Below, piece after piece: positions 1 through 11,752 of a stretch of DNA of 64,000 bases. This stretch comes from Chromera velia (lineage: Eukaryota; Sar; Chromeraceae). The notes below the pieces were generated by a model. That model did not search any database. It had not been told where the DNA came from and worked only from the letters and a program-made list of their open reading frames with translations. Each line of letters begins with the position of its first letter. The first letter of the stretch is position 1. Made by a program: the position numbers and the translations under genes. The stretch is taken from assembly GCA_018398765.1 (NCBI GenBank), contig JAHBMJ010000995.1:96704-160703 (forward strand), in the 5' to 3' direction.

Positions 1-1790
1 CTGCTTGGTCCTTTGTCTCTTGAAGAGAACCTCTGTGGAGCATATCCAAAGCAGACGTCAACGTGTTGCTTGTACTTGCATGCCTTGACCTCCTCACCCG
101 GGGCACCGCCAGGGAGTCACGCCCGCAGAAGACAAGGGCAAAACTGCCAAGCAGAAACCAACCCCGCATGGCTGGTGAAATGATGGATAACGATCTCCCT
201 GTGCACGCGGAGTCACAGCTTCATCGTCCTCTTCAGACAAAAGGAGACGGACTGTCAGTCACTGTCTCCACCCTCCGAAAGTATCGTTCCTTTGCTTGCT
301 CAAAAGCTGTATATACACGCGAATACCCTTGAATACAAATTAAGACATTTGGTTAGGTGTCAGTGCAAGTACATCGAGCTTCCATGCCTTGCAGACATGC
401 AGTCACTCATACTCGGTCGAACATGGTCGAACTCTTCGCTGATTTTGTGGAGGCGCCATGCACGCGGACCCGCGGACCATGCACGCAGACCATTGTGCAT
501 GGAGGCGCCGCGCCAATCCGCGCCAAGACAGCTATAAAGAAATGAAAAGCCAAAAAAAAAGAATTGAAACTTTTGCATGCATGCATGCATGCATGCACCC
601 GTTTTTGATCGATCGTTTTGTGATATATAAAATCAGAGATCCAGTGATTTGGAAGCTGTGGAAGTGTGCTTTGTGGATCCCTTTGCTGTCCAGATTGAAG
701 GAGGAGATTTTTGAAATTTTGTCCGAACAAGCGTGGTGGAGGTGAATTTTCGGGCCGGTCACTGTCTTCTGTCACAGGCCGCTGACGTTGAGCTTGTGCA
801 AGGAAAAGCGCGACGTCAATCAGCCAAAAGAAAGAGGAGGAGGCTCGTCTGCCTCTTTTTGACTTTTTCATTTGTTTCAACACGTGTCCTGTATGTATTT
901 GTTTTATTTAAACGGTGTGTCAATGCAGTAAGAGGTTTGAAAAGGCTCCGTCGCACTGGAAGGACTGCGGGAGAGGGGAAGTAGAAAGAAAGAGAAAATG
1001 ACATCTTCCAAAAGTACAGGAGAGAGAGGAAAAGACGGGCAGTGTTTGTCCTTTGCCCTCTCTTCTTCATCAGCATACCCACAGCAGAGCACGTTTTCCT
1101 CTTCCTCTTCCTCTTCTCCCTCTCAGAAGAAATGGAAGTGGGAGAAGTGGAAAGAGACAATGGAGGTCGTCTCTCCTCTTCTGGTTCCCTTCGGAACGGT
1201 AAGAAAAGAAATGCAGATGAAAGGAAGAAAGCTGAATCAGAAAGTACAAGGAAGGATCTTGCAGATGCGCTGCGCCACATAATCGATTGCACCCGCCAAT
1301 TAAGATTCGTTAATTCGGAGTTTTGCATTTGATGTATATACATCTACATGCATATATATATGAATGAATGAATGAATGAATGAATGAATGACTATAGCCG
1401 TCGGAGCCTAGCTCCTGGCAGTCCATGTTCATGCAAGTCTTGTATATATATATATATATATATATATACATACACATACATGTTTCTATTAGTCGTGTCC
1501 TCGTCCTCGTACGTCTTTTTTTTTTTGTTTCTCATCCTACGACCAATGACTTTTGTGTGCTGACTGACCATTTTCTCTCGCTGGCTTGCATGAATGCTGC
1601 TTCAAATCTGAGAAACTAGCCATGACTTGGTCTTTTTCTGATCTTCTGCTGACTTTTCTTTTAACAGAACCAAAAACCCCGAGTCTGCCTGTCACGCCAC
1701 TCTACGAGACAGCTCTTTCCATGCCCCCCTCCTTGCTGGCCTCGTGATCATCCACATGACCTCTCTCCCTCCCTGTGTGGGTGCATGCAG
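1..1790. other. No supported gene; possible upstream exons
   Basis: I find no exon here that I can defend. A stretch near 51-130 (+) reads ADVNV followed by a leucine-rich run and could be a decayed ankyrin fragment. A stretch near 1120-1330 (+) is open and ends in an IIDCTRQLRFVNSEF-like sequence, but neither is anchored by matched splice phases. The segment also holds a (TGCA)n run at 574-597, a (GAAT)n run near 1360-1390 and an (AT)n run near 1443-1468. The true first exon of the ankyrin gene that follows may lie here or left of the window. Confidence 0.4.
574..597. promoter_or_regulatory. Overlapping TGCATGCA motifs
   Basis: Twenty-four bases of perfect TGCA repeat, giving five overlapping copies of the palindrome TGCATGCA. 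This octamer is a known binding site of ApiAP2 transcription factors in apicomplexans. It lies about 1.2 kb upstream of the first recognised ankyrin exon, so a promoter role is only a guess. Confidence 0.35.
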
Positions 1791-4700
1791 ATCTGTGGGT
1801 CCACTCTGTTCTCCAGCATTGCGAGAAAGAACCTCAGAGACCTCAGACTTCTCTTGATGATGGGCGCAGACGTGAATCTGAAGTTGTCCTCAGTGTCTTC
1901 TTCAGCTACCGCAGAGGTTCGTCTGCTTCTTTTCTCAGGTTGGGGAATGGTCCTTCAATGGAAAGGTGAAACGACGAGAAAGCAAATGCCCTGGAGGGGC
2001 GAAAGGGAGACAAAGGGTGCGCGTCTTCCGACAGCCACTGCCGCCCTGTCTGCCTGTCTGTGTGTTCGGTGTTCAGGCTGAATGTAAGTGCCCCCCATCC
2101 CTGGCTGTGGAAATGATCGTGACTGTTTATCAAAAGGAAACGACGTGCTTTGCCTGAATTCTCTCAAGCACTTTCTTTCAAAGGTCTTTGGCAAGAGGCA
2201 TTTTTGGTTTTGAGGGTGCCCCACTCACTTTCGTTCAACCAAGCAAGGTGGTCACCATTATCTGTTGTTCCCATAACTACATGCACATGATTGTTTTCGT
2301 TGCCTTTTTTGGTGCTTGCAGGGACACCAGGGCCGCGAAGAAGGAGAAGAAGGGGGAAGTGGAGTGGAAAAGTGGATGGAGGGATACGCCCCCCTCCATC
2401 TGGCTGTTTACAGCGGGCTCCTGCCCTTCATCCGCAGTCTCCTTGAGGCGGGCGCAGACATCAATTCGGAAGACGAGGTGCGCCTGTGTCTCTGTCTGTC
2501 TGTACATCTCTTTTACTGCCTGCCTCTCTCATTTCTGTCAGACCCTTATGCAGTTCCGGGATGTGCTGTGTTTCCCTGTGATGATTATATTAATATGTCC
2601 CTCGATGATGCCTGGAAGATTTCTTTTTCACCTCTCTTTTATTGCTTTTGATATGCAGCGAGGAAGCACCCCTCTGCTGGTCGCGTGTCAGTCTGGACAG
2701 CTCGGGGCTGTCGATCTTCTTCTCTCAGAAGGTGCAGACGCCAGGATTGTCAACCAGGTCTGTCGGTCGATTGGTCCTCTGACATGTAAATTTAAAATCA
2801 GATAGAACAAGGAAAGAGGGTTTTATTCGAGGGCTTGCCAGAGGACTTCCCTTTCTCTTGACTCTCTAGAGTAGTGTCCACTCGCCTAAGGTTCATGTTT
2901 TTTTTTTTTCCTGCACGAAAAGTGAGGAGCGAGACGAGTGTCAGCCACAGATGGCTGGCCTTTGAAAGGGTGATGCACAAAGGTCATGCACAAAAGTAGG
3001 CGAAGGGGCAAGTAAACTAGCACCCAGGCAGGCAAGCTCTCTATCAAATGAGGGGCCGTTCTGAAACCACTTGCAGGCAGACGCCCACAGGGCTCCAGAA
3101 AAAAATTGGCAAATGAAGATTTCTGCTCCGTCTGTCTGTTCGTTTGAATTCAGGAAGGAGTAGGGCCTATTCATATCGCGGCCCAGCGCCTCAACCCAGG
3201 CCTCATTCTGCGTCTCGTCACTTTGTGTGGAGTTGATGTGAATGCTGTGACAAAGGTCAGTCAAGAAATGCCACGGACACACGAGCTGTGAACATGAAAG
3301 GAAAAGAGAAACGTATAGAAAAGCATTCTCGTTTTTGTTTTTTATGCACCTCGATGCAGTAAGTCTCGGTTTTTTGGAAGAATTTGATTTTCATTTCATC
3401 ATAACGCAACCACTTGTCATTCCTTTTAAATCCCTTCCTCCTTCCTGCAGGACGGCAGAGGCCCCCTCCACTTCGCCTGTGCCTATTCCAAGGAAGAGTC
3501 CGCAAAGATTCTTCTTAGCAGAGGGGCGAAGGTCAACTTAGCATCGAAGGTCAGAAGGAGAAGCAGAAGGAGGAGGAGGTGGAGGAGGAGGAGGAGGAGA
3601 ACAATTCCTATTGTTGGATTTTCGCTGTGCTTCATGAGCATGTCTCTTCAGTTTTCTGAAAAGCTGAGCACAGCGGTGCGGATGCCCAGAAAACATTATC
3701 GCATCGAGGTCTCTGATTTCTTCGTTCCTTCCTCTCTTCCTTCCTTCCTTCCTTCCTTCCTTCCTTGCTTGCTTGCTTCCTTGCTTCCTTGCTTGCTTGC
3801 TTCCTTGCTTGCTTGCTTGCTTGCTTGTGTATCCTCTCATGCCGTTCGATACCTCTCAATCCTGTCTGCCTTGATTGAATGTGCACGCAGACTGGCCGGA
3901 CTCCCCTTCACGAAGTCGTCCTCTCTCGGGAGGAACCCTGCGTGAGCATGGTCAACATTCTTGTCGAAAACAACGCAGACAGAGTCGCGAAGGATCAGGT
4001 AAGTGAATTGAGGCATGCGTCAGTGAGAGAGGGAGTGAGTAAGTGAATGAGTGCAAACTCCCACTCTGTTGTGGAGGTCAGAGCCAAATCAGAGTGCAGG
4101 AGCGAAGGAGGGAAAAAGGAAGGCACGTAAGTGGACAGGACTGCGCTGTCTGTCTTATTGTCCTGTCCCATCTGTTTCTCTGATGCTTTCTTTTGTTTTG
4201 TTCGTCTGTGTCTACCTGTCCTCCCCTTTTTCTCCTTCTTTTTTTTGCTGCTCCTTTGATTGCTGTCCTTTGCTTTCATTCTTCCCTTCCCATCTATCTT
4301 TCCTTGCGTCTCTCTCCTGCAGGACGGAGCTTCCCCCTTTGTACTTGCCTGCAAATTGGGAAAGGAAGCCGTCGCTACCCGTTTTGCCCAACTGACAACC
4401 GGACAGGGGGAGTACATGGACAGAGATCAGGTCAGTCAGTCAATTTGTTGGTTGGTCGATTGCTCAGGGAAGTGCTGAGGATCAGTGAGGGGCAGGGGAG
4501 AGAAAAAGCATCTGACTGCGTTTTTCTTCTTTCCTCTATGATTCTGTGACGCCCAGAACAGCAAAAATCAGTGGACTGTCGTTGAGGATTATGGTAGTTC
4601 TGAACAGCTGAAGTTACTGCCGAAAAGAGAAAGAGAAGAAAAAATTGAACCAGGACTAAGTTGCAGCGAACAAATAAGCAAACAACTACACGTTGGAAAA

Positions 4701-7700
4701 AGTCCCGAACCTTTTTGTCTACTCCATTTTCTGCAGTCGGGCTGTCGAGCCCTCCACTGGGCCTCCCAACTGGGTCTCACGAGTGTTGTCACGACACTGA
4801 CACAGAAAGGGGACGCGTGCAACGTCAACACAGGAGATGAGGTACGCCAGTGAGCTAGGCACAAGCAGCTTGCATCCAACGTCAGACGGATAACGGTGCT
4901 CTGTCATGCCGACACCTAAAGAGAAGGAAAGGGTGATTCCTCTCTTTTTTTCTGACACCATCTGGTTGCCTCCACATAGGAAGAAGTGACGGTATCTTCT
5001 GGTTTTAAAAGGTGTGAAAGGCTTTTTGCGCGTAGAAACTTGTGCTTTCTCCATAGAAGCATGAATCGTCAGTGGGCTTTGAGAAACACCGATCCATATT
5101 CAACCCAGTTGCGTGTAAACTGCATGAGGTCTCTTGGCGGCTTCAAACGACTCGTCATGGATCCTTTTCTTGTGGAATACTCAACTTCTCGCATCCCCGT
5201 GATTTATGCTGCAGCACGGCAACACCCCTTTTCTTCTCGCCTGCAAGCACGGAAAGGAAGGGGCGGCAGTCGCTCTAGCAAAGGCAGGGGCAGACGTGCG
5301 AGACGGAATCACTGAAGGAGAATTGGTCAGCCATAATTCGTCTTCACTTCCGCAATTGCGGTTCACTTCACAGTTTCTGGCTCTCTTTGTCGACTCGGAT
5401 TCCTTACTCAGAGAGAAAAGAAGAACAGCAAACGCAAGGAGGTTCTGAGCGAGCTTTCTCTTCCTTTATCTCTTCGTCATTTGTTTCTGTGTTCAGCTGT
5501 TTCCTCTGGACTTCACAAAATGTCTCTTCTGTGCTCCTCATTTTGCCCTCTGTCGATCTCTTAATTCTGAATCAGGCTGGATGGACCTGCGTCCACTTCG
5601 CCGCCCAATTTGGTCTTCTGACTCTCGCAAAGGCGGCACGGTCCAGAGGAGCAGATGTGAATGCTCAGCTGAAAGTCAGTACGTCACCGTAGGCGGCGCG
5701 AGTAGACGGCAATCGGTTCAATCAAGCTCACAGATGAACTCACAGATACGTCACTGCGCATTACAGTCCGCAGGCAAACGTGGAGCCCTCCCGCATTTGG
5801 CCTGACCTTATGGTCGACCTATAGAGACAGACTCGTTCCGGCCGTTCCACCTCTCCTTAATTCCTGAAAGGTTCTTTTCTCGCACATCTCCAGCTCGTGC
5901 TATGTTTGCGACTGCGTCTTTGATTGAAATTCACACAGAGAAAGAAATGTCTTTGCCTCTTTGCCTGCAGGACAAGAGGCGTCCCCTCCACCTAGCGTGC
6001 AACAAGAGACACGAAAACGTGGCTACGTTCCTCATCGCCAACGGGGCAGACGTCGCAGCGACAGATGAGGTAGATCGAAAGCGAAGCTGAAACAGAGATA
6101 CCTGTGGAATTCAAAGGGAAGAGACGATAAGGAAAAACGGCGCTCTTCGTGTCTCTATTGTTTCTGCCGGAATTTCGTATTTAAACTTCTTCATTCCGGT
6201 GTGTGCAAATTTGCGGCACCATAAACGCGGAGTGTACACAAGTGTCCAAGCGGAAAACCTGAACTGACGGACAGCCCAATGACCGATGAGCAGATGCATG
6301 AAGATCAGACTGCATTGAGGATCCATTAGCAAACTGCTGAGGTATAGACACTGCTCTCATGCGAGAACACTTTCAAGAAACTTCTGTGAGGTCTACTTCT
6401 TCAATTTGACTGCTTCCTTCCTTCCTGCAGAACGGCGAGTCCTGTCTTCACGTCGCTGCCAAGAGAGGCCTGTCGACTCTCGTCCGATCCCTCGTGCAGA
6501 GGGGCGTGGATGTCAACGCAGTCGAGAGAAAGGTTGGTAGGTTGGGGGGTTGTTTGGTAATGGAGAGTCATGAATAAGTTCTTGTTGCCTTCTTCCCTTC
6601 GTTCTCGAAGAACGTGCGTGCACTTTCGCAGGAACGCACTTGATTGCTCACGAGGTCACTCAGTCGTTCTTTTGATCTGCCTATCTTTCCTGCTCCAGTC
6701 GTTCTTTTGATCTGCCTATCTTTCCTGCTCCAGTCGTTCTTTTGATCTGCCTGTCTTTCCTGCTCCAGTCGTTCTTTTGATCTGCCTNNNNNNNNNNNNN
6801 NNNNNNNNNNNNNNNNNNNNNNNNNNNNNNNNNNNNNNNNNNNNNNNNNNNNNNNNNNNNNNNNNNNNNNNNNNNNNNNNNNNNNNNNNNNNNNNNNNNN
6901 NNNNNNNNNNNNNNNNNNNNNNNNNNNNNNNNNNNNNNNNNNNNNNNNNNNNNNNNNNNNNNNNNNNNNNNNNNNNNNNNNNNNNNNNNNNNNNNNNNNN
7001 NNNNNNNNNNNNNNNNNNNNNNNNNNNNNNNNNNNNNNNNNNNNNNNNNNNNNNNNNNNNNNNNNTCTTTCCTGCTCCAGTCGTTCTTTTGATCTGCCTA
7101 TCTTTCCTGCTCCAGTCGTTCTTTTGATCTGCCTGTCTTTCCTGCTCCAGTCGTTCTTTTGATCTGCCTATCTTTCCTGCTCCAGTCGTTCTTTTGATCT
7201 GCCTATCTTTCCTGCTCCAGTCGTTCTTTTGATCTGCCTATCTTTCCTGCTCCAGATTTCCCTTCTCTGTTGTTTGTTCTCTTCAGTCCCCGCAGAATTT
7301 TTCTTTCTTCGGAGCAATGAATCTTTCCACTCGTCTTTTTCGTGTCTGTAAGTGTGTGTGTTTGCGTGCATGTATGTATGTGTGTATGTGTGTGTGTGTA
7401 TGTATGTGTGCAGACGCTCTCCACTGCTCTCCACTTCGCCTGCGGAGAGGGCCTCGAGGACGCAGTTCCTCCTCCCTCCCTGCCTGCCTCACATCCGCTC
7501 TCTTCTTCCACAAACACCACTGCAGCATCGTCAAGAACGTCTGCGCAGCCGCACTTCCAGCCGTTCCAGACGCTCACCTCCCCCTCGTCGTCCCTACACA
7601 TCTCCTCATCCCACCCCGCTTCTCCCACATCTGCAACAGGATCCTTCACAGCACTTACTTTGTCTTCTCCCCACCCGACTCTAGATCCGAAATCGGTAAG

Positions 7701-10326
7701 TTGATTTGGGTGTGACTCAGCAAAATCTTGTGTGATCAAATTGTCTCAGCCAGTTGACTTTTCCGTTCACCTGCCTCCCTGCCTGTGAGTCAGCCATTCA
7801 TCCGGAACTTGGTCTCCCAGCGTGTGTTCGTATCAGCTGTTGACTGAGTGTCCTGCATGACAAGCATACGTGCCCGTGGGATCTCAAGAGGACGAGTCGA
7901 TAAATCGCATGGCAAAATACATGCCTATGGGCATCCTATCAGTCAGCCGTGCAAACTCGTTCAGAGAATGAAGAGATCGTAAAACACACAAAATGTGAGA
8001 CAACTCTGCCAGATGCATTCTGCCTAGAGACCTTGTGTCTAGCCATCGCCTTGCCCATGTTTTCACGACACACTCTTAACCTGGTATTTGCTGCTTCACA
8101 ACTGTTCCCTTGTTCCCTCCCAAAACGGCAGAAACTCACACAGGGTTCCCAGCAGCAGCCCCAAACACCACGAGGAGGAGGAGCAGGAGGAGGGGGAGCA
8201 GGGGCATCTTCTTCCAGTGCAGAGACCGTGACGGACACAGAGGGCTACCCGAGTGGACGTCCCTTCGGAAAGTTTGGGTCCTGTCTCGTGGAGCTGTTAA
8301 ACGCTGGGGCGAATGTGAACGTGAAGGATAAGGTCAGGTCATGCTATATCACTCGGGGAAAAATGGATAGATAGAAGGAAGGAAGGAAGGAAGGAAGGAA
8401 GGAAAAGAATGAAGTGACAAATGCCAATCGGGGGATACACGGCTGCTGTGGAAGGAATATCTGATCCAATCAATACAAGTGTGAACATTCATGTCTGACG
8501 CACTGAATCGGTCTGAACCCAAGGACACCATTTTTCCTTGTTTTGTTGCACTCAGCATTTGATTCTTTCTGTCATTGCTGTGTGTCTTTAATATCGGTTT
8601 GCATTTCTTTTCTCGTATCTTTTCTTTCTGATTGCGCAGGTTGGACACACACCCCTCCACGTGGCTGCTTTCGGTTTTCTGACGGCAAGACGGCGGGCAG
8701 CTGTGGGAAGACCGAATGAGGTTCGTCTGCCTGTCTAGACGCTCCACTTTGGTGTGCATTTGTGTGTGTGAGTACACTGAAAAGTGCCCCAACACTCAAA
8801 AAGTCTCTGGATGATATCACCCCTGCCGTCACACAGTGTTTGGGCAGGATTCAAAGTTTTTCCCAGATTCGAATCGCAAAGAGCTCAGCGTAGCGTATTC
8901 AATTCTGAACAGCTTGCAATGAATGAAGACACTCGTCCTTCCGGTACGTTGTGTTCCCTTTCGCATTCTAGCTTTCCTTCCCTCCTTGCTTGCACGCCCT
9001 CTGTTCTCCCCTTGCCCCCTCCTCCCCCACACAGGAAGGAGACGACGAGGAACCCGAGAGAGTCGTGGCGGCCACACTCCTCCACAGAGGCGCTGACGTC
9101 AATGCACTCACAAAGGTGAACACAAAAGCTAGGAGGCAGATCGCTTTGAGTCGTGTGTCCAGTACAGATGTTCATTTTATGCGTCAGTTGTTAAGGGAGA
9201 GAACCAGAAATTAGGTTTCGTGGATGCGATGCGAACTCAGCCATCGAGCATCAATGTCTTTCCTTCCCCGTGGTTTTTTTTTTCTAATTCCCCTTTCTGC
9301 AATTTCTTATCTGTCTCCTTTAGACGCTGCCACAACACCTACATTTGCATCCATCAGATCCGCCATACCCTGACTGAACTGATCCGACGATCGATCGATC
9401 GAACTGCAGCAACGCTTCTCTCCTCTGCACATCGCGGCGTGTGCCGGGATGCCGAGAACAACGTGGGACCTCATCGCGAGGGGGGCGCGGTTGGACCTTC
9501 TAGATCATGTCAGTCAGTCAGTTCGTCTGTCTGTCTGATAGGCAGGCAGTCTGTCTGTCTGTCTGTCTGTCTGGCTGGCTGGCTGGCTGGCTGGCAGGCA
9601 GTCTGTCTGGCTGGCTGTCTGTCTGTTCATGAAAAAAAAGGCGGAGAAGAATAAATATATATCCTGTGTGTCTGTCTGTCTGTCTGCCTGTCTGTCTGCC
9701 TGTCTGTCTGAAAGAAAGGAAGCGTTTCGGAAAAAGTGAAGTGAAGAAAAGACGATATTGTCTGTCTGTCTGTCTGTCTGTCTGTTAGTTAAGCAGTGCA
9801 CGGCAGTGTTGGGACCGCTGGAGAAAAGGGGGGAAGTTCGAATGTAAATAACTGGGGAATCTCTAGAGAGCGACTGTGAGTAATGTTGTCAGGTTGTGTG
9901 CCGGGGACTGGAGAAGAGAAGGTTCCGTTCTGCCTTTTTATGAGTGGACCAAGAGGCGGGCTTGCGCACTAACGAGAATGTGAAAAATTGGGCATTTAAG
10001 TTTTCTTCACACGGCGTCCCATCGTTCTGCATGGGTGTGCAGGAGGGCATGAGCCCTCTTCTGACTGCCCTCCGGAGCAAGAGGGAGAAGGTGACGGCGG
10101 CCCTGGCAGCAGCGGGAGCAGATGTCTCCGTGACAGTCGCAAAGGTTTGTGAAGAGGAAGAGAAATGATTGAGAGAATAGATGTGTGTGCCGACCTTTTG
10201 TTTCCCTGGAGTTGCCTATCTGTCCCTTCATCTCTCCTCCAATCTCTCTCTCTCTCTCTCTCCCTCTCCCTCTCCCTATCCATCCATCCATCTATCTGTC
10301 TATCTGTTCATCTATCTGCAAGCGCA

Positions 10327-10391
<65 letters not shown>

Positions 10392-11752
10392 ATCCGTGCT
10401 TCAACCCCTGTATGTAACACCCCTGGTGCGTTTACCTGTGTCTCCGCAGAACGGCTGGAGTCCTCTCCACTACGCTGCACATGGTCACCTGAGCAACGCC
10501 ACGTTTGCTCTTCTGAGATGGGGGGCGTCTCTGGATGCTCGAGATGCTGTCAGTTTAGTGCTCATCAGCACATAAGACAAAGAATGCCGGCCACCTGTTT
10601 CAAGGGCACGACCTCTTCTGCTCTTGAATTAGTATTCAGTTCTTTTTTTTTAGCTGGAACAACTTGCTTGGTTGTTGCTGTTTCATTTTCCGCGATTTCA
10701 CTTGAATAAGTCCGGCTTAAAGGGAGCAACTGCTCGTGAATGGTTCTGTCTTGCAATTGTACCCGCCCACTTTTTTTGCGTCGTGAGTGTCTCTTTTTCG
10801 ATATTCAAATCAACTCACGTAGTCTTTGTGCATTCAAGAATATTTGTGCACACGGTGTCAACGCTCGTCCCCTCCTGGTGGTACACACATTCTTTGCAGC
10901 TCGGCAGGACTGCCCTTCATGTGGCGTGCGAAGTGGGGGCAGAGGAGGTTGCCCTCCTCCTGTTGGCCAATGGGGCAGACTCGGTCTCGCATGCTTATGA
11001 TGGAAAAGGGGTCAGTCGCTTTGTGTTTCTTGACGCCTTTGTATTTCCACGAATACGATCGCAAGTGAGACTGCCTATCGTCTACAGGACATCGGGGCAA
11101 GAAGAGCGGGCCGCGCGCACACGGGCCGGGATGGGGATGCATGCGGTGCACTCAAAAGATTGAAAATCCGGACATCCTTTCAAGACTCTGTTCACTGCTA
11201 TCCTTTTATAAATACTTCTCTCCCTTTGTCTTCTCTTCCTCATCTGTGCAGCGTGAGGTTCCCTCGTCTTCCTCGAGCAGCAGCAGTCGGCGTCTCCTCA
11301 TCAGCCGTTCCCCCCTGCACACAGCCACGGAGAGGTCCCTGACGAGAGTCGTGCAGGCACTCATACTCAGAGGGGCAGACCCCGAGGACCTCGATGAGGT
11401 AAGGAGGGACGGAGGGATGAGAAGGAGTGGAATGGTCGGAGTGATTCATGGAGGCATTGTTGGGAGAATCAACTTTGCACTTAATTGTCGATGTATGTGT
11501 GTCAACGAAAACGTGAGTGTGTTTGTCTTCAAAGCGTGGCGCCAGACCCTGTGAGAGAGTCTTGACGAGTTGCAGTCTTGACGAGTTGCGATTACAATGA
11601 TTGAACAATTGATTTGTGATCCACGTTATATGCAGGACGGAAAGAGCGCTCTTGACATCGCTGACAAATACGCAAGGGGCAAGGCTGTTGCAGTTTTTTC
11701 GAAGTGGAGGGAGAGGCGCAATTTGCTGCGTCTCTGCTGGTCTGGTTTTTGA
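1791..11752 (+). CDS. Ankyrin-repeat protein, one repeat per exon (22 exons)
   Basis: Exons: 1791-1916, 2322-2477, 2659-2757, 3154-3255, 3451-3549, 3891-3998, 4323-4430, 4737-4841, 5215-5325, 5576-5674, 5971-6069, 6431-6532, 7414-7695, 8132-8332, 8640-8720, 9035-9115, 9410-9508, 10043-10144, 10450-10548, 10900-11010, 11252-11398, 11636-11752 (TGA stop). About 877 residues are accounted for; the N-terminus is not identified. Each exon starts just before the TPLHxA hairpin of an ankyrin repeat and ends after the GADVN turn, usually 33-37 codons. Every boundary is phase 0, so exons can be lost, gained or skipped without frame change. The 7414 and 8132 exons are long, Ser/Pro- or Gln/Gly-rich linkers inside the array; the 8640 and 9035 exons are shortened, degenerate repeats. 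Ankyrin repeats bind protein partners; no catalytic domain is seen, so the cellular role is unknown. Individual exons are well supported; joining all into one transcript is inference. Confidence 0.8.
3736..3826. repeat. (TTCC)n/(TTGC)n microsatellite in an ankyrin intron
   Basis: A tetranucleotide run switching from TTCC to TTGC units, in the intron between the 3451 and 3891 exons. It is pyrimidine-rich on the coding strand and lies upstream of the acceptor. Confidence 0.85.
6664..7255 (+). repeat. 35-bp minisatellite with assembly gap
   Basis: Tandem 35-bp units beginning TCGTTCTTTTGATCTGCC and ending TTTCCTGCTCCAG. Three full units plus a partial one precede an N run at 6788-7065, and a partial unit plus five full ones follow it. 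Units are nearly identical, differing by one base (CTA or CTG). The array sits in the intron between the 6431 and 7414 ankyrin exons. The N run is not an exact multiple of the unit, so the true copy number is unknown. Confidence 0.95.
9510..9790. repeat. (GTCT)n/(GGCT)n microsatellite cluster
   Basis: Several blocks of GTCT, GGCT and GCCT tetranucleotides follow directly after the donor of the 9410-9508 ankyrin exon and fill much of the next intron. The open frames through it are repeat artefacts. Confidence 0.9.
10236..10395. repeat. (CT)n, (ATCC)n and (GT)n intron repeats
   Basis: Consecutive runs of CT, CCCTCT, ATCC/ATCT, CT and GT precede the acceptor of the 10450 ankyrin exon. Confidence 0.9.

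Noticed and set aside
9660-9720. CRISPR-like short spaced repeats
   Set aside because: GTCT/GCCT microsatellite without unique spacers, in a eukaryotic intron.
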